Positions 1-8,159 of a DNA stretch of 35,225 bases are shown here, piece after piece. Position numbers and translations under genes: made by a program. The stretch comes from Leadbetterella sp. (GTDB lineage Bacteria; Bacteroidota; Bacteroidia; Cytophagales; Spirosomataceae). The notes beneath the pieces are model-generated. The model was not told the origin of the DNA and ran no database searches. It was given only the letters and a program-made list of their open reading frames with translations. The stretch's first letter is position 1. Each line of letters begins with the position of its first letter. Location: contig JAIPAJ010000016.1 in assembly GCA_021740125.1 (NCBI GenBank), positions 1 to 35,225 on the forward strand, written 5' to 3'.

Positions 1-1522
1 CAGGACCTTTTTTCTCATCAGGCAATACCAAACTAAGTACAAACATAACTACTACACAAATTACAAACACCCAGCCCATTCTATCTAAGAAAGGAACAGT
101 AGTCCAATCTGTGCCAGGTAGCCAATTATTATGCATTGAAAGTGCAATGGAAAAACCACCCACGATAGCAAAGAAAGCCCCAGCTGAATTGGTTTTTTTC
201 CAGAAAAAGCCCATTATAAATGCAGCAAATATACCCGGAGAAAGAAGACCGGTCATTTCTTGAATAAACTGGAAGCCACCTTTTTTCTCAATTCCCATAA
301 ATGGAGAAATAACAATCGCCAGAATCATTGCCACAACAATGGTCCATCTTCCTACCAAAACCAATTTCTTTTCAGTCATATCTTTAGCAAAATATGGCTT
401 AAATACATCTAAAGTAAAAATGGTAGAAATACTGTTGGCTTTACCTGCCAACGACGCCACCACAGCGGCAGTTAGTGCCGCAAATGATAGGCCTTTTAAG
501 CCTACAGGCAATAAGTTCAATAGAACAGGATAGGCTCTGTCTTGGTTGAAAGTGCCATCCACTCCCAACATTTCTTGCTGAAACAAGCCTTTTTGATAGA
601 GTGCGTAAGCAGCTATTCCTGGGAGAGTTACGATTACTGGCATCAACAATTTTAAAAATGCTGCGAACAACAGTCCGTTTCTTGCTGTGTTCAAATCGGC
701 ACCCAAGGCCCTTTGCGTAATGTATTGATTACAACCCCAATAGTTAAGATTTACTATCCACATTCCACCAAATAATACCGTTAAACCCGGCAGTGACATA
801 TAATTAGGATTTCCTTTTGGATATATCATGTGAAAGTGATCATCGTGGTTTTGGGTCATCATCTTAAAGCCATTCACCAAACCTGTCAATTCATATTTTT
901 CTGAAACCAAAGTAACGGCCAAATAGGTTGCAGCTAAACCTCCAATGACTAAGAAAAATACCTGAATTACATCAGTATAACCTATAACTTTCATACCTCC
1001 AACAGTAATGATAATGGCAAAAATAGCCAAGAACACCATACAAGTGTAAAAGTCTAGTCCTGAAATACCCGAAACCGCTAAAGCACCTAAATACAAGATA
1101 GAAGTGAGGTTTACCATGATATATAGCAACAACCAAAAAATGGCCATGATCAAGCTCACGGTTTTGTTATAACGTTGACTCAAAAACTGAGGCATTGTTG
1201 AAATGTTGTTTTTTAGATAAATTGGCATGAAAAACACCGCAACTATGATAAGCGTGGCAGCAGCCATCCATTCATACGTAGAAATACCCAAACCCATAGA
1301 AAAACCATTGCCAGACATGCCGATCATTTGCTCGGCAGAAATATTTGAAGCTATCAATGAAGCTCCAATAGCCCACCATGTGAGCGAGCCTTCAGCCAAA
1401 AAGAAGTCTTTTGTGGAAGTTTCTTTGGTTTTCTTTCGATTATAAATCCAGTATCCGTATCCAGCAACTATAATAAAGTAGAAAAAGAACACCAAGTAAT
1501 CAAGGGTTTGTAATTTTTGCAT
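1..1522 (-). CDS. Sodium/solute symporter, vSGLT-like (SSS/SLC5 family), partial
   Basis: This gene reads leftward off the window edge, so the C-terminus is missing; about 507 codons are present. It should be a many-helix inner-membrane Na+-coupled importer, probably for a sugar. I translated it from the ATG at 1522 (MQKLQTLDYLVFFFYF). It has long hydrophobic helices throughout and a motif around GGMWIVNLNYWGCNQYITQR that closely matches the vSGLT core, followed by a helix ending LPGIAAYAL. The segment AALTAAVVASLAGKANS matches the region carrying the Na+-site serine/threonine residues in the LeuT-fold SSS family. The start is the only ATG before the first membrane helix. The 142 bp to the divergent histidine kinase gene hold its promoter. 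Family membership is firm; the substrate is an inference, since sugar, myo-inositol and sialic acid carriers look alike at this level. Confidence 0.9.
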   Translation of the reverse strand, partial: MQKLQTLDYLVFFFYFIIVAGYGYWIYNRKKTKETSTKDFFLAEGSLTWWAIGASLIASNISAEQMIGMSGNGFSMGLGISTYEWMAAATLIIVAVFFMPIYLKNNISTMPQFLSQRYNKTVSLIMAIFWLLLYIMVNLTSILYLGALAVSGISGLDFYTCMVFLAIFAIIITVGGMKVIGYTDVIQVFFLVIGGLAATYLAVTLVSEKYELTGLVNGFKMMTQNHDDHFHMIYPKGNPNYMSLPGLTVLFGGMWIVNLNYWGCNQYITQRALGADLNTARNGLLFAAFLKLLMPVIVTLPGIAAYALYQKGLFQQEMLGVDGTFNQDRAYPVLLNLLPVGLKGLSFAALTAAVVASLAGKANSISTIFTLDVFKPYFAKDMTEKKLVLVGRWTIVVAMILAIVISPFMGIEKKGGFQFIQEMTGLLSPGIFAAFIMGFFWKKTNSAGAFFAIVGGFSIALSMHNNWLPGTDWTTVPFLDRMGWVFVICVVVMFVLSLVLPDEKKGP

Positions 1523-1614
1523 ATGTTAAAGGTTAAATAGAGAATAAAAGCCGCAAAATAAAGAAGCTAAGCCACATATTCAAGCATTCATTTAATTTCT
1601 TAAAAAACACTTAT

Positions 1615-1622
1615 TATCTTTG
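1615..1622 (+). promoter_or_regulatory. Candidate Bacteroidota -7 promoter element for the two-component operon
   Basis: TATCTTTG matches the Bacteroidota sigma-ABfr -7 consensus TAnnTTTG exactly. It lies 43 bp before the kinase start, in the right orientation. No convincing TTTG -33 element is visible at the usual spacing, so this is a motif match only. Confidence 0.45.
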
Positions 1623-1664
1623 TAACAATACAACCCTTTCCCAAAAAGAAAATACAAAGAAACA

Positions 1665-2924
1665 TTGAGTAGAAATACTATCAGACTTGTGATTATTTTA
1701 GGAGTGATTGCCATCAGTGGTATCATTGCTATTCAGATTTATTGGGTCAAAAAGGCATTCGATCTTAAAGACCAGCAGTTTAGACAAACCACCATGGTTG
1801 CACTTCGAAACGTGGCCAATCAGATTTCAAAATCTTATAAACTGGCTTCAATTGATAATCCAGTAAGTCAATATTCATCAGATTATTACGTGGTAAATCT
1901 TCGCCTGCCGCTTCAACAAAGTCTTTTGGAGCATTTACTCAAAGAAGAATTCAAAAAAAATAATATTAATACGGATTTTGAATACGGAATATACGATTGT
2001 GAAACTGATAAAATTGTTTTTGGAGCTCACATAAATAGCGACTTTGAAGTTGAAGAATTAGATCATACCATTACTCTCCCAACTACAGATAAATTTCTTA
2101 ATTATTTTGGGGTGAAATTTCCTAGTCAAAAGAGTTATTTGACTAGCAAGTTAGATTTTTGGGTTGTTTCTTCCATAATCACCATGGTCGTAATGGCGTT
2201 TTTTGCCTACGCAATGTTTATTATTTTAAAACAAAAACGACTTAGTGAAGTTCAGAGGGATTTTATCAATAACATGACCCATGAATTTCAAACACCTATT
2301 TCCACTATCAAAATTGCTACAGATGTATTGGCTCAAAGTAAGATTTTGGAACAACCCGAACGTTTTAAGAAATATGTGCAAATTATAAAGCAAGAAAACA
2401 ATCGCCTGAAAAACCAAGTGGAGGCCGTTTTGGCTACTGCCAAAATTGGAAGAGGGCAAATAGAATTGGATCTAAAACTACAAGAATTACACGAGATTAT
2501 TGGAGAAGCATCTGATAGTGTAAAAGCAGAGCTGGAGGATAATTTTACCCTGGACTTGAAAGCCTCCAAAACTACCATAAATGCCGACAGAATGCACCTG
2601 ATGAATGTCATCAGGAATTTGATTGACAACGCCATTAAGTACTCGGATAGACAACCCAAAATAAAGATAGCTACTTGGAATGAAAGTAACGCTTTGGTTA
2701 TTTCCATTTCTGATGAAGGAATAGGCATAGCAAAAGAATACCTACCTAAGATTTTTAATAAATTCTATAGGGTTCCGACAGGCAACTTGCACAATGTCAA
2801 GGGATTTGGCCTTGGATTAAACTATGTAAAAGAGATTATCAACCTACATAAATGGAAAATAAATGTTGAAAGTGAAGTGGGTAAAGGCTCGGTTTTTGAT
2901 ATTTACATTCCGCTACCTGATTAA
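1665..2924 (+). CDS. Sensor histidine kinase (HisKA/HATPase_c)
   Basis: Membrane sensor kinase of a two-component system; it should autophosphorylate on His and pass the phosphate to the regulator encoded 8 bp downstream. The 419-residue protein has an N-terminal membrane helix (about 7-28), a periplasmic sensor region of about 135 residues with no family I recognise, and a second helix (about 166-188). A HisKA domain follows with the H-box MTHEFQTPIS (H206), then HATPase_c with N-box NLIDNAIKYS (N322), DEGIG (350-354) and GFGLGL (380-385). The start is TTG at 1665: no upstream in-frame ATG exists, and the first downstream ATG would delete the first membrane helix. The architecture resembles the Bacteroidota RprX/RprY type. 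The signal sensed cannot be read from the sequence. Confidence 0.93.
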   Translation: MSRNTIRLVIILGVIAISGIIAIQIYWVKKAFDLKDQQFRQTTMVALRNVANQISKSYKLASIDNPVSQYSSDYYVVNLRLPLQQSLLEHLLKEEFKKNNINTDFEYGIYDCETDKIVFGAHINSDFEVEELDHTITLPTTDKFLNYFGVKFPSQKSYLTSKLDFWVVSSIITMVVMAFFAYAMFIILKQKRLSEVQRDFINNMTHEFQTPISTIKIATDVLAQSKILEQPERFKKYVQIIKQENNRLKNQVEAVLATAKIGRGQIELDLKLQELHEIIGEASDSVKAELEDNFTLDLKASKTTINADRMHLMNVIRNLIDNAIKYSDRQPKIKIATWNESNALVISISDEGIGIAKEYLPKIFNKFYRVPTGNLHNVKGFGLGLNYVKEIINLHKWKINVESEVGKGSVFDIYIPLPD

Positions 2925-2932
2925 ATAAAAAA

Positions 2933-3613
2933 ATGGCTAAAATATTATATGTGGAGGACGATCCAAATTTGGGTTTTGTTACCAAAGACAACTTGGAAGA
3001 AGAAGGATTCGAAATCGTTCATTTTTCGGATGGAAAAGAGGCTTGGAAGTTTTTCAAGAAAGAAAAGTTTGATCTCTGTCTGCTAGATGTCAACCTGCCA
3101 GAATTGGATGGTTTTTCTTTAGCAGAAAAAATCAGAACTCAAAACTCTCAGATTCCGATCATTTTCTTAACTGCTAAAACCCTTCAAGAAGATAAGATAG
3201 CGGGACTCAAAATTGGTGGAGACGATTATATTACCAAACCATTTAGCATCGAAGAGTTGGTTTTGAGAATTAGGGTTTTCCTTAAAAGAAATGCCGTTTC
3301 AGATTCTACGGCTACCACAGATATTTTTTCTTGTGGCGATTATGAATTTTGTTTTTCTCAGCAAATACTCAAATTGGGAGAGGAAGTACAGAAACTTACA
3401 CACAGAGAGGCAGAGGTTCTGAAGTTTTTATGTGAGCGTAAAAACCAAATAACCAAACGAGAGGATATTCTGACGGCCATTTGGGGAAGAGATGACTACT
3501 TCTTGGGCCGTAGCATGGATGTATTCGTAACGAGAATCCGCAAAATGCTTTCCAACGACCCCAAAATTAAAATTGAAAATATACACGGTGTGGGATTTAA
3601 ATTAAACTGTTGA
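2933..3613 (+). CDS. OmpR/PhoB-family response regulator
   Basis: Cytoplasmic DNA-binding partner of the upstream kinase. The 226-residue protein has an N-terminal receiver domain (1-120) with the acidic pocket E8, D9 and D10, phospho-acceptor D52 in LLDVNLPELDG, the conserved Thr80 and Lys102 in TKPF. A C-terminal winged-helix domain (about 130-226) includes the RSMDVFVTRIRKML recognition region and the ending IHGVGFKL, both typical of the OmpR class. It starts 8 bp after the kinase stop, so the pair is almost certainly co-transcribed. Length and all key residues are normal. Its regulon is unknown; the two genes directly downstream are candidate targets or simple passengers. Confidence 0.95.
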   Translation: MAKILYVEDDPNLGFVTKDNLEEEGFEIVHFSDGKEAWKFFKKEKFDLCLLDVNLPELDGFSLAEKIRTQNSQIPIIFLTAKTLQEDKIAGLKIGGDDYITKPFSIEELVLRIRVFLKRNAVSDSTATTDIFSCGDYEFCFSQQILKLGEEVQKLTHREAEVLKFLCERKNQITKREDILTAIWGRDDYFLGRSMDVFVTRIRKMLSNDPKIKIENIHGVGFKLNC

Positions 3614-3614
3614 T

Positions 3615-3962
3615 ATGTTTGAGTGGCATCAAGTACTTTGTAGCGTTTTATTTATAGTGGCTGGAGTTATGCATTTTGCCAAGCCTAAATTTTTCTTGTC
3701 TATAATGCCTCCATATTTGCCTTTTCACAATGAGGCGGTTTGGATCAGTGGAATAGCCGAAATCGTATTTGGATATAATTTACTATTGCCCAAAATGCAG
3801 GCAGCTTCGGCGTGGGGATTAATATTGCTTTTGATTCTTGTTTTTCCTGCTAATATTTACATGGCCACCGGGGAAAAATTCCAGAAAATATCTCCGATAA
3901 TCCGTTGGGGGAGATTACCACTCCAAGCATTGTTGATATGGTGGGTGAGTTTATATTTATAA
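3615..3962 (+). CDS. DoxX-like small membrane protein
   Basis: 115-residue, very hydrophobic inner-membrane protein with about four predicted helices (roughly 5-20, 43-60, 66-85 and 94-113). The pattern GVMHFAKPKFFLSIMPPYLP followed by GIAEIVFGYNLLLP is typical of the DoxX/DoxD-like superfamily as found in Bacteroidota. Members are linked to quinone or thiol redox chemistry in a few organisms, but most, including this one, have no assigned reaction. It begins 1 bp after the response regulator stop, so it belongs to the same operon. Family assignment is likely; function is open. Confidence 0.8.
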   Translation: MFEWHQVLCSVLFIVAGVMHFAKPKFFLSIMPPYLPFHNEAVWISGIAEIVFGYNLLLPKMQAASAWGLILLLILVFPANIYMATGEKFQKISPIIRWGRLPLQALLIWWVSLYL

Positions 3963-3981
3963 AAATCTTAAATTATTATTG

Positions 3982-4434
3982 ATGAAATATTTTAATGTTC
4001 TCGCATCGTTATTTTTTTCTGTGTTAATTTTTTCATGTGAAAAAGACACGCTCTCAGGTACAGAAGATGAACAAATAGAAGCCTACATCAAAGACAAAAA
4101 TTTGGTAATAACAGAAAAGACCTCGTCAGGATTACGATATATCAGAACCAAAGAAAATGCTTCGGGTACATTGCTCACCAAAGGCAAAAAGGTCACACTC
4201 AACTATACTGGGAAGTTATTGACTGGTAAGAAATTTGACTCAGGTTCTTTTAGTTTTATTTTAGGTGGAGGCCAAGTTATCAAAGGCTTTGATGAAGGTA
4301 TAGCCAAAATGCGGGTAGGAGAATCGGCATCCATTATTTTCCCATCCAGTCTCGGTTATGGCAGTTCCGGCACCAACGGCATACCTGGTAATTCTCCATT
4401 GTTGTTTGAGATAGAGATTCTTGCGATTAATTAA
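3982..4434 (+). CDS. FKBP-type peptidyl-prolyl cis-trans isomerase, lipoprotein
   Basis: Envelope protein-folding enzyme that isomerises Xaa-Pro bonds. The 150-residue product starts with a lipoprotein signal whose lipobox LIFSC puts the acylated Cys at residue 19, then a short linker and one FKBP domain (about 48-149). FKBP hallmarks are visible: VTLNYTGKLLTGKKFDSG, a GGGQVIKGFDEGIAKMRVGE block, the FPSSLGYG loop and the ending LLFEIEIL. I prefer ATG at 3982 over the TTG one codon earlier. It lies 19 bp after the DoxX-like gene and probably ends the two-component operon, so it may be produced under envelope stress; that link is inference. Confidence 0.93.
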   Translation: MKYFNVLASLFFSVLIFSCEKDTLSGTEDEQIEAYIKDKNLVITEKTSSGLRYIRTKENASGTLLTKGKKVTLNYTGKLLTGKKFDSGSFSFILGGGQVIKGFDEGIAKMRVGESASIIFPSSLGYGSSGTNGIPGNSPLLFEIEILAIN

Positions 4435-4504
4435 GATTCGAATTTCTTTTTTGAGTCAAATTTAAATGGAAATGTTTTGGTTATTGAAATACCATTAATC
4501 AACC

Positions 4505-4535
4505 TCCCCATGACCAATAATTGTTCTTTTGGGGA
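4505..4535 (+). terminator. Weak terminator-like hairpin after the FKBP gene
   Basis: TCCCCA (4505-4510) pairs with TGGGGA (4530-4535) around a 19-nt loop, followed by an AT-rich, T-biased stretch. The stem is short and the loop long, so it is only a possible end for the operon coming from 1665. Confidence 0.3.
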
Positions 4536-4598
4536 TTTAATACTTTTATTTAAACAATAGTTTATAATTCGAAAGAATAAGAATGGGGAAATAATTTG

Positions 4599-4958
4599 TC
4601 AAGCTGAAAGTTTGGAAATTGCATCTGACACAGAACTTACAAAGCTGATATGCCTACCTTTATTACTTTCATAAATAAAATCATGTAGACTATTGCTAAT
4701 ATATTTTGAAAAATCTCCAACGATAGACAAACAAACGTTATATGTGGAGAATTTTTGAAGAATCTCACCTGCCATTCCACTTTTGAGGTCAAAAAATGTT
4801 GGTATAATATTCTTTTCATGTAAAATGATTCGATCAAAATCTTGGTAGTAAAGGTTTACCAATAGTTCCAGTCCATCTTGATTATTGTTAATAACCAAAT
4901 TGTCTGAAATCACTTCGGCGATTTTTTCACCATTAATTGTATGAGTTATAATTTCCAT
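4599..4958 (-). CDS. DUF4180 domain protein
   Basis: 119-residue cytoplasmic protein without signal peptide or membrane helix. The block IILHEKNIIPTFFDLKSG followed by MAGEILQKFSTYNVCLSIVG, and a late ESNKGRHISFVSSVSDAI, is the DUF4180 pattern (HExN..FFDLxxGxAGEILQKF; NxG..F). The domain covers the whole protein. The function of the family is not known to me. The gene stands alone between the FKBP operon (convergent) and htpG (same strand, 228 bp away with a terminator between), so context gives little. Start ATG at 4958 gives the normal family length. Confidence 0.8.
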   Translation of the reverse strand: MEIITHTINGEKIAEVISDNLVINNNQDGLELLVNLYYQDFDRIILHEKNIIPTFFDLKSGMAGEILQKFSTYNVCLSIVGDFSKYISNSLHDFIYESNKGRHISFVSSVSDAISKLSA

Positions 4959-5134
4959 TTTTTTTGTTTCCTTTTATTCAATTATTGGAGGTCTTATTAT
5001 TTGTTCTGAAAGAATTTGCTCGAACAATAAATTTCTTTATAACAAAACAATTTCCTTGGGTGATATAACGACAAAATTGTAATTTTTCAAATTCATTTAA
5101 GTATTATTGGTGCATTTTTTTTCATCTTAACAAC

Positions 5135-5160
5135 AAAAAAGCCACTCAGTTGAGTGGCTT
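5135..5160 (-). terminator. Intrinsic terminator of htpG
   Basis: AAGCCACTC pairs perfectly with GAGTGGCTT around AGTT (5139-5160). In the minus direction the hairpin is followed by a run of six T (the A run at 5135-5140). It lies 26 bp past the htpG stop. Confidence 0.85.
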
Positions 5161-5186
5161 CCAATATACTATTTTTTTTGCTGAAA

Positions 5187-6989
5187 TTACCCCAATTTCT
5201 CCACTGAACGCTCAATAAACTGCGTTAAGTCTGCTCCATTGAGCATTCCTTGTGATAGTAGAGCTAAGTCGTATAGTTGCTTGGCTAGTCCATTTTCGTT
5301 TCCTTCTTTGGCTATTTTGCCTATGATGGGGTGATTGCCATTTACTACCAAGTTGTACATCATAGGCATATTTCCAAACATACCGCCTTGGCCATTTACT
5401 TTAGACATGTCGGCATATCTACGCATAAACTCTGGCACCACGATAGATACCGGAATTTCGTCTACTGGTAAGGCTTCTATCTGCACAATATTGTTACCCA
5501 CAAACTCTTTGAAGGTTTCTTCTACTTTCTTTTTCTCCTCTTCACCCAATACCACCTCTTGCTTCAGGCCTTTGTCTATTAGCTTATCAAAAGTGTCAGC
5601 ATCTACACGCTTGAAGGTTAGGTTTTCAACTTTAGATTCCATGGCATTGATAAAGTGCGAATCCAACACATCGTCAAAAACCAAAACATCAAACTCACGT
5701 TTTTTAGCTCCGCTGATAAAAGCGTCCTGCTTGCTGATGTCATTGGCGTAAAGTCCTATCAATTTGCCGTCTTTGTCTTTTTGGTTCGCTTCCAACTTGG
5801 TCTTGTATTCTTCAATCGTAAAACACCTACCTTCGGTGTTTTTTAGCAATATAAAATCTTTGGCTCTGTCAAAAAACTTGTCGTCAGAGATAATACCATA
5901 TTTTACAAACAACCCTATGCTCTCCCATTTTTCCTCAAAAGCCTTGCGGTCGTCTCTAAACAAATCTGATAATTTGTCAGCTACTTTCTTTGTAATGTGA
6001 GAGTTGATGCGTTTTACGTTGCCATCAGCTTGTAAATAACTCCTTGATACGTTCAACGGAATATCAGGTGAGTCAATAACGCCATGCAGCAACTGCAAGA
6101 ACTCAGGTACGATATCTTTAACATCGTCCGTGATAAATACTTGGCGGCTATACAATTGTATTTTTTCTCTATTCAGCTGGAAGTCCTGCTTCACTTTCGG
6201 GAAGTACAAAACACCAGTAAGGTTAAACGGATAATCTACATTGAGGTGAATCCAGAACAATGGATCTTCCGCATAAGGATACAATTCTTTATAAAAAGCA
6301 ATGTAATCTTCGTCCTTCAAATCTGAAGGCGTTTTTACCCAAATAGGCGAGGGGTTGTTGATTACTTTCTCATTGAATTCTATTTCTACAGGTAAAAACT
6401 TGCCGTATTTTATCAATACTTGCTCAAGTTTGCTTTCTTCCAAAAACTCTTCTGAATCTTCGGCAATGTGTAGAATAATATCCGTTCCTCTTTCAGTTTT
6501 TTCGGCTGCAGAAATCTCAAATTCTGTAGTGCCATCGCTAAACCACCTCGCTGCCGGAGCGTCTTGGTAAGATTTTGTGATGATTTCCACTTCTTTGGCT
6601 ACCATAAATGCCGAGTAAAAGCCTAAGCCAAATTGTCCGATTATCTGTGTTTTGTCCGACTCGTCTTTGTATTTTTCTACAAATTCTTTGGCTCCCGAAA
6701 AAGCTATCTGATTGATATACTTTTTGATTTCGTCGGCTGTCATACCGAGGCCTTTGTCAGAAATGGTGATTGTTTTGGCTTCTTTGTCGAAAGAGACGTT
6801 GATTTTCAAATCGCCCAATTCTCCGTCAAATTGACCTATAGAAGATAGTTTTTTGATTTTTTGTGTTGCATCCACCGCGTTAGAAACCAATTCTCTCAAA
6901 AAGATTTCGTGGTCAGAATACAAGAATTTTTTAATTATCGGAAAAATGTTCTCGGTGTTAATCGAAATTGTACCTTTTTCTGTTACCAT
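5187..6989 (-). CDS. htpG: Molecular chaperone HtpG (bacterial Hsp90)
   Basis: ATP-dependent dimeric cytosolic chaperone acting on late folding and stress-damaged clients. The 600-residue protein has the N-terminal GHKL ATPase domain with EIFLRELVSNAVDATQK (ATP/Mg residue Asn), DKGLGMT and the lid region GQFGLGFYSAFMVA. A middle domain follows with YPFNLTGVLYFP and LNVSRSYLQ, then a dimerisation domain ending QFIERSVEKLG. I place the start at ATG 6989 (MVTEKGTISINTENIF), because an upstream in-frame ATG at 7025 would add 12 residues that do not match the family. It is transcribed alone, with a strong terminator downstream. Confidence 0.97.
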   Translation of the reverse strand: MVTEKGTISINTENIFPIIKKFLYSDHEIFLRELVSNAVDATQKIKKLSSIGQFDGELGDLKINVSFDKEAKTITISDKGLGMTADEIKKYINQIAFSGAKEFVEKYKDESDKTQIIGQFGLGFYSAFMVAKEVEIITKSYQDAPAARWFSDGTTEFEISAAEKTERGTDIILHIAEDSEEFLEESKLEQVLIKYGKFLPVEIEFNEKVINNPSPIWVKTPSDLKDEDYIAFYKELYPYAEDPLFWIHLNVDYPFNLTGVLYFPKVKQDFQLNREKIQLYSRQVFITDDVKDIVPEFLQLLHGVIDSPDIPLNVSRSYLQADGNVKRINSHITKKVADKLSDLFRDDRKAFEEKWESIGLFVKYGIISDDKFFDRAKDFILLKNTEGRCFTIEEYKTKLEANQKDKDGKLIGLYANDISKQDAFISGAKKREFDVLVFDDVLDSHFINAMESKVENLTFKRVDADTFDKLIDKGLKQEVVLGEEEKKKVEETFKEFVGNNIVQIEALPVDEIPVSIVVPEFMRRYADMSKVNGQGGMFGNMPMMYNLVVNGNHPIIGKIAKEGNENGLAKQLYDLALLSQGMLNGADLTQFIERSVEKLG

Positions 6990-7194
6990 TGTCTGTATTG
7001 TTTTTAAATTACAGTTAGCTAACAATCAAAGCCTATTCCAATGTAACGATTTCTGACAATTTGACAGTTGTTTTCTTCTTGGTTGACTAGTTAATGGTTA
7101 TTAGTTAAAAGTAGATTTTTTGAAACCTTTGAGGTTACAAAAAGAATTGAATTAAAGAAGGAAATATATCAAACTACTTGAAAAAGAGTAATAA

Positions 7195-8076
7195 TTATTT
7201 ATAAATTTCTTTTCTAGATGCCAAAAGTGTGTTGTACATTAAGGCAGCCACAGTCATTAAACCTACTCCACCTGGTACAGGCGTTATGTAGCTTGTTTTT
7301 GGAGCTACTTCGTCAAATTTCACATCGCCTTTCAAAGCAAATCCACTTTTTTTAGATATATCCACTACCCGGGTAAGACCCACATCAATTACCACTGCAC
7401 CATCTTTGACCATTTCAGCCGTTATAAACTCGGGTTTACCCAATGCGGCCACCAAAATATCCGCTTGTAGACATATTTCTTTAAGGTTCTGTGTTCGGCT
7501 GTGAACCAGGGTTACTGTGCAATTGCCTGGATAAGTGTTTCTTTGCATCAATATACTCATCGGAAGGCCCACTATTTGGCTTCTGCCCACTACAACACAA
7601 TGCTTGCCAGCAGTTTCTATTTTATATCTTTTTATAAGTTCCAATACTCCATAAGGCGTTGCAGAAATGTAGGATGGCAAGCCTTTGGCCATGCGGCCAA
7701 TATTGATTGGGTGAAACCCGTCAACGTCTTTTTTAGGGTCAATGGCTTCTATAACTTTATCGACGTCTATATGTGCAGGGAGAGGCAGCTGCACTATAAA
7801 ACCGTCAATATCTTCGTCTTTGTTTAGCTGGTCAATTATTTCTAGCACTTCGGCTTCGGTGCTGGTAGAATCTCTTCGGATAAGTGTAGATTTAAAACCA
7901 ATCTGTTCGCAAGATTTTATTTTGGAAGCAACGTAGGTTTCACTTGCACCATTATCGCCAATCAAAACTGCCGCAAGGTGAGGTATTTTGCCTCCAAGAG
8001 CTTTTATTTGATCCACTTCAATTTGAAGTTCGGCTTTTACTTGTGCAGATATTAATTTTCCGTCTATTATTTCCAT
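7195..8076 (-). CDS. folD: Bifunctional methylenetetrahydrofolate dehydrogenase/cyclohydrolase
   Basis: Cytosolic one-carbon enzyme that interconverts 5,10-methylene-THF, methenyl-THF and 10-formyl-THF with NADP(H). The 293-residue length is normal. Visible marks are [14 protein letters not shown] with the catalytic Lys of the YxxxK motif, [29 protein letters not shown], the Rossmann [11 protein letters not shown] and the C-terminal signature [15 protein letters not shown]. It carries its own candidate promoter (8102-8132) and is separated from the MFS gene by 83 bp. FolB is encoded just upstream on the same strand, so two folate genes sit together without forming one operon. Confidence 0.97.
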   Translation of the reverse strand: MEIIDGKLISAQVKAELQIEVDQIKALGGKIPHLAAVLIGDNGASETYVASKIKSCEQIGFKSTLIRRDSTSTEAEVLEIIDQLNKDEDIDGFIVQLPLPAHIDVDKVIEAIDPKKDVDGFHPINIGRMAKGLPSYISATPYGVLELIKRYKIETAGKHCVVVGRSQIVGLPMSILMQRNTYPGNCTVTLVHSRTQNLKEICLQADILVAALGKPEFITAEMVKDGAVVIDVGLTRVVDISKKSGFALKGDVKFDEVAPKTSYITPVPGGVGLMTVAALMYNTLLASRKEIYK

Positions 8077-8101
8077 AATTCGATAGCTTATATTACTGAT
8101 A

Positions 8102-8132
8102 CAAAGATAAAACGATGCAGGTTGGATTCCAA
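8102..8132 (-). promoter_or_regulatory. Candidate folD promoter (-7 and -33)
   Basis: On the minus strand, TATCTTTG (8102-8109) matches the TAnnTTTG -7 consensus. A TTG (8130-8132) lies 20 nt upstream, as expected for a Bacteroidota -33 element. The predicted transcript would start near 8095 with a leader of about 20 nt. Confidence 0.55.
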
Positions 8133-8159
8133 TTTAGCGAGGTCCTAATTACCAAAATA

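Noticed and set aside
2226-2728. Two minus-strand ORFs inside the histidine kinase gene
   Set aside because: They are antisense to conserved kinase motifs and their translations resemble no protein; shadow frames.
5335-6848. Several plus-strand ORFs opposite htpG
   Set aside because: They lie entirely within a canonical htpG gene and have low-complexity Ser/Leu/Phe-rich translations.
7122-7134. AACCT-TTG-AGGTT hairpin downstream of folD as a terminator
   Set aside because: It is not followed by a T run on either strand.
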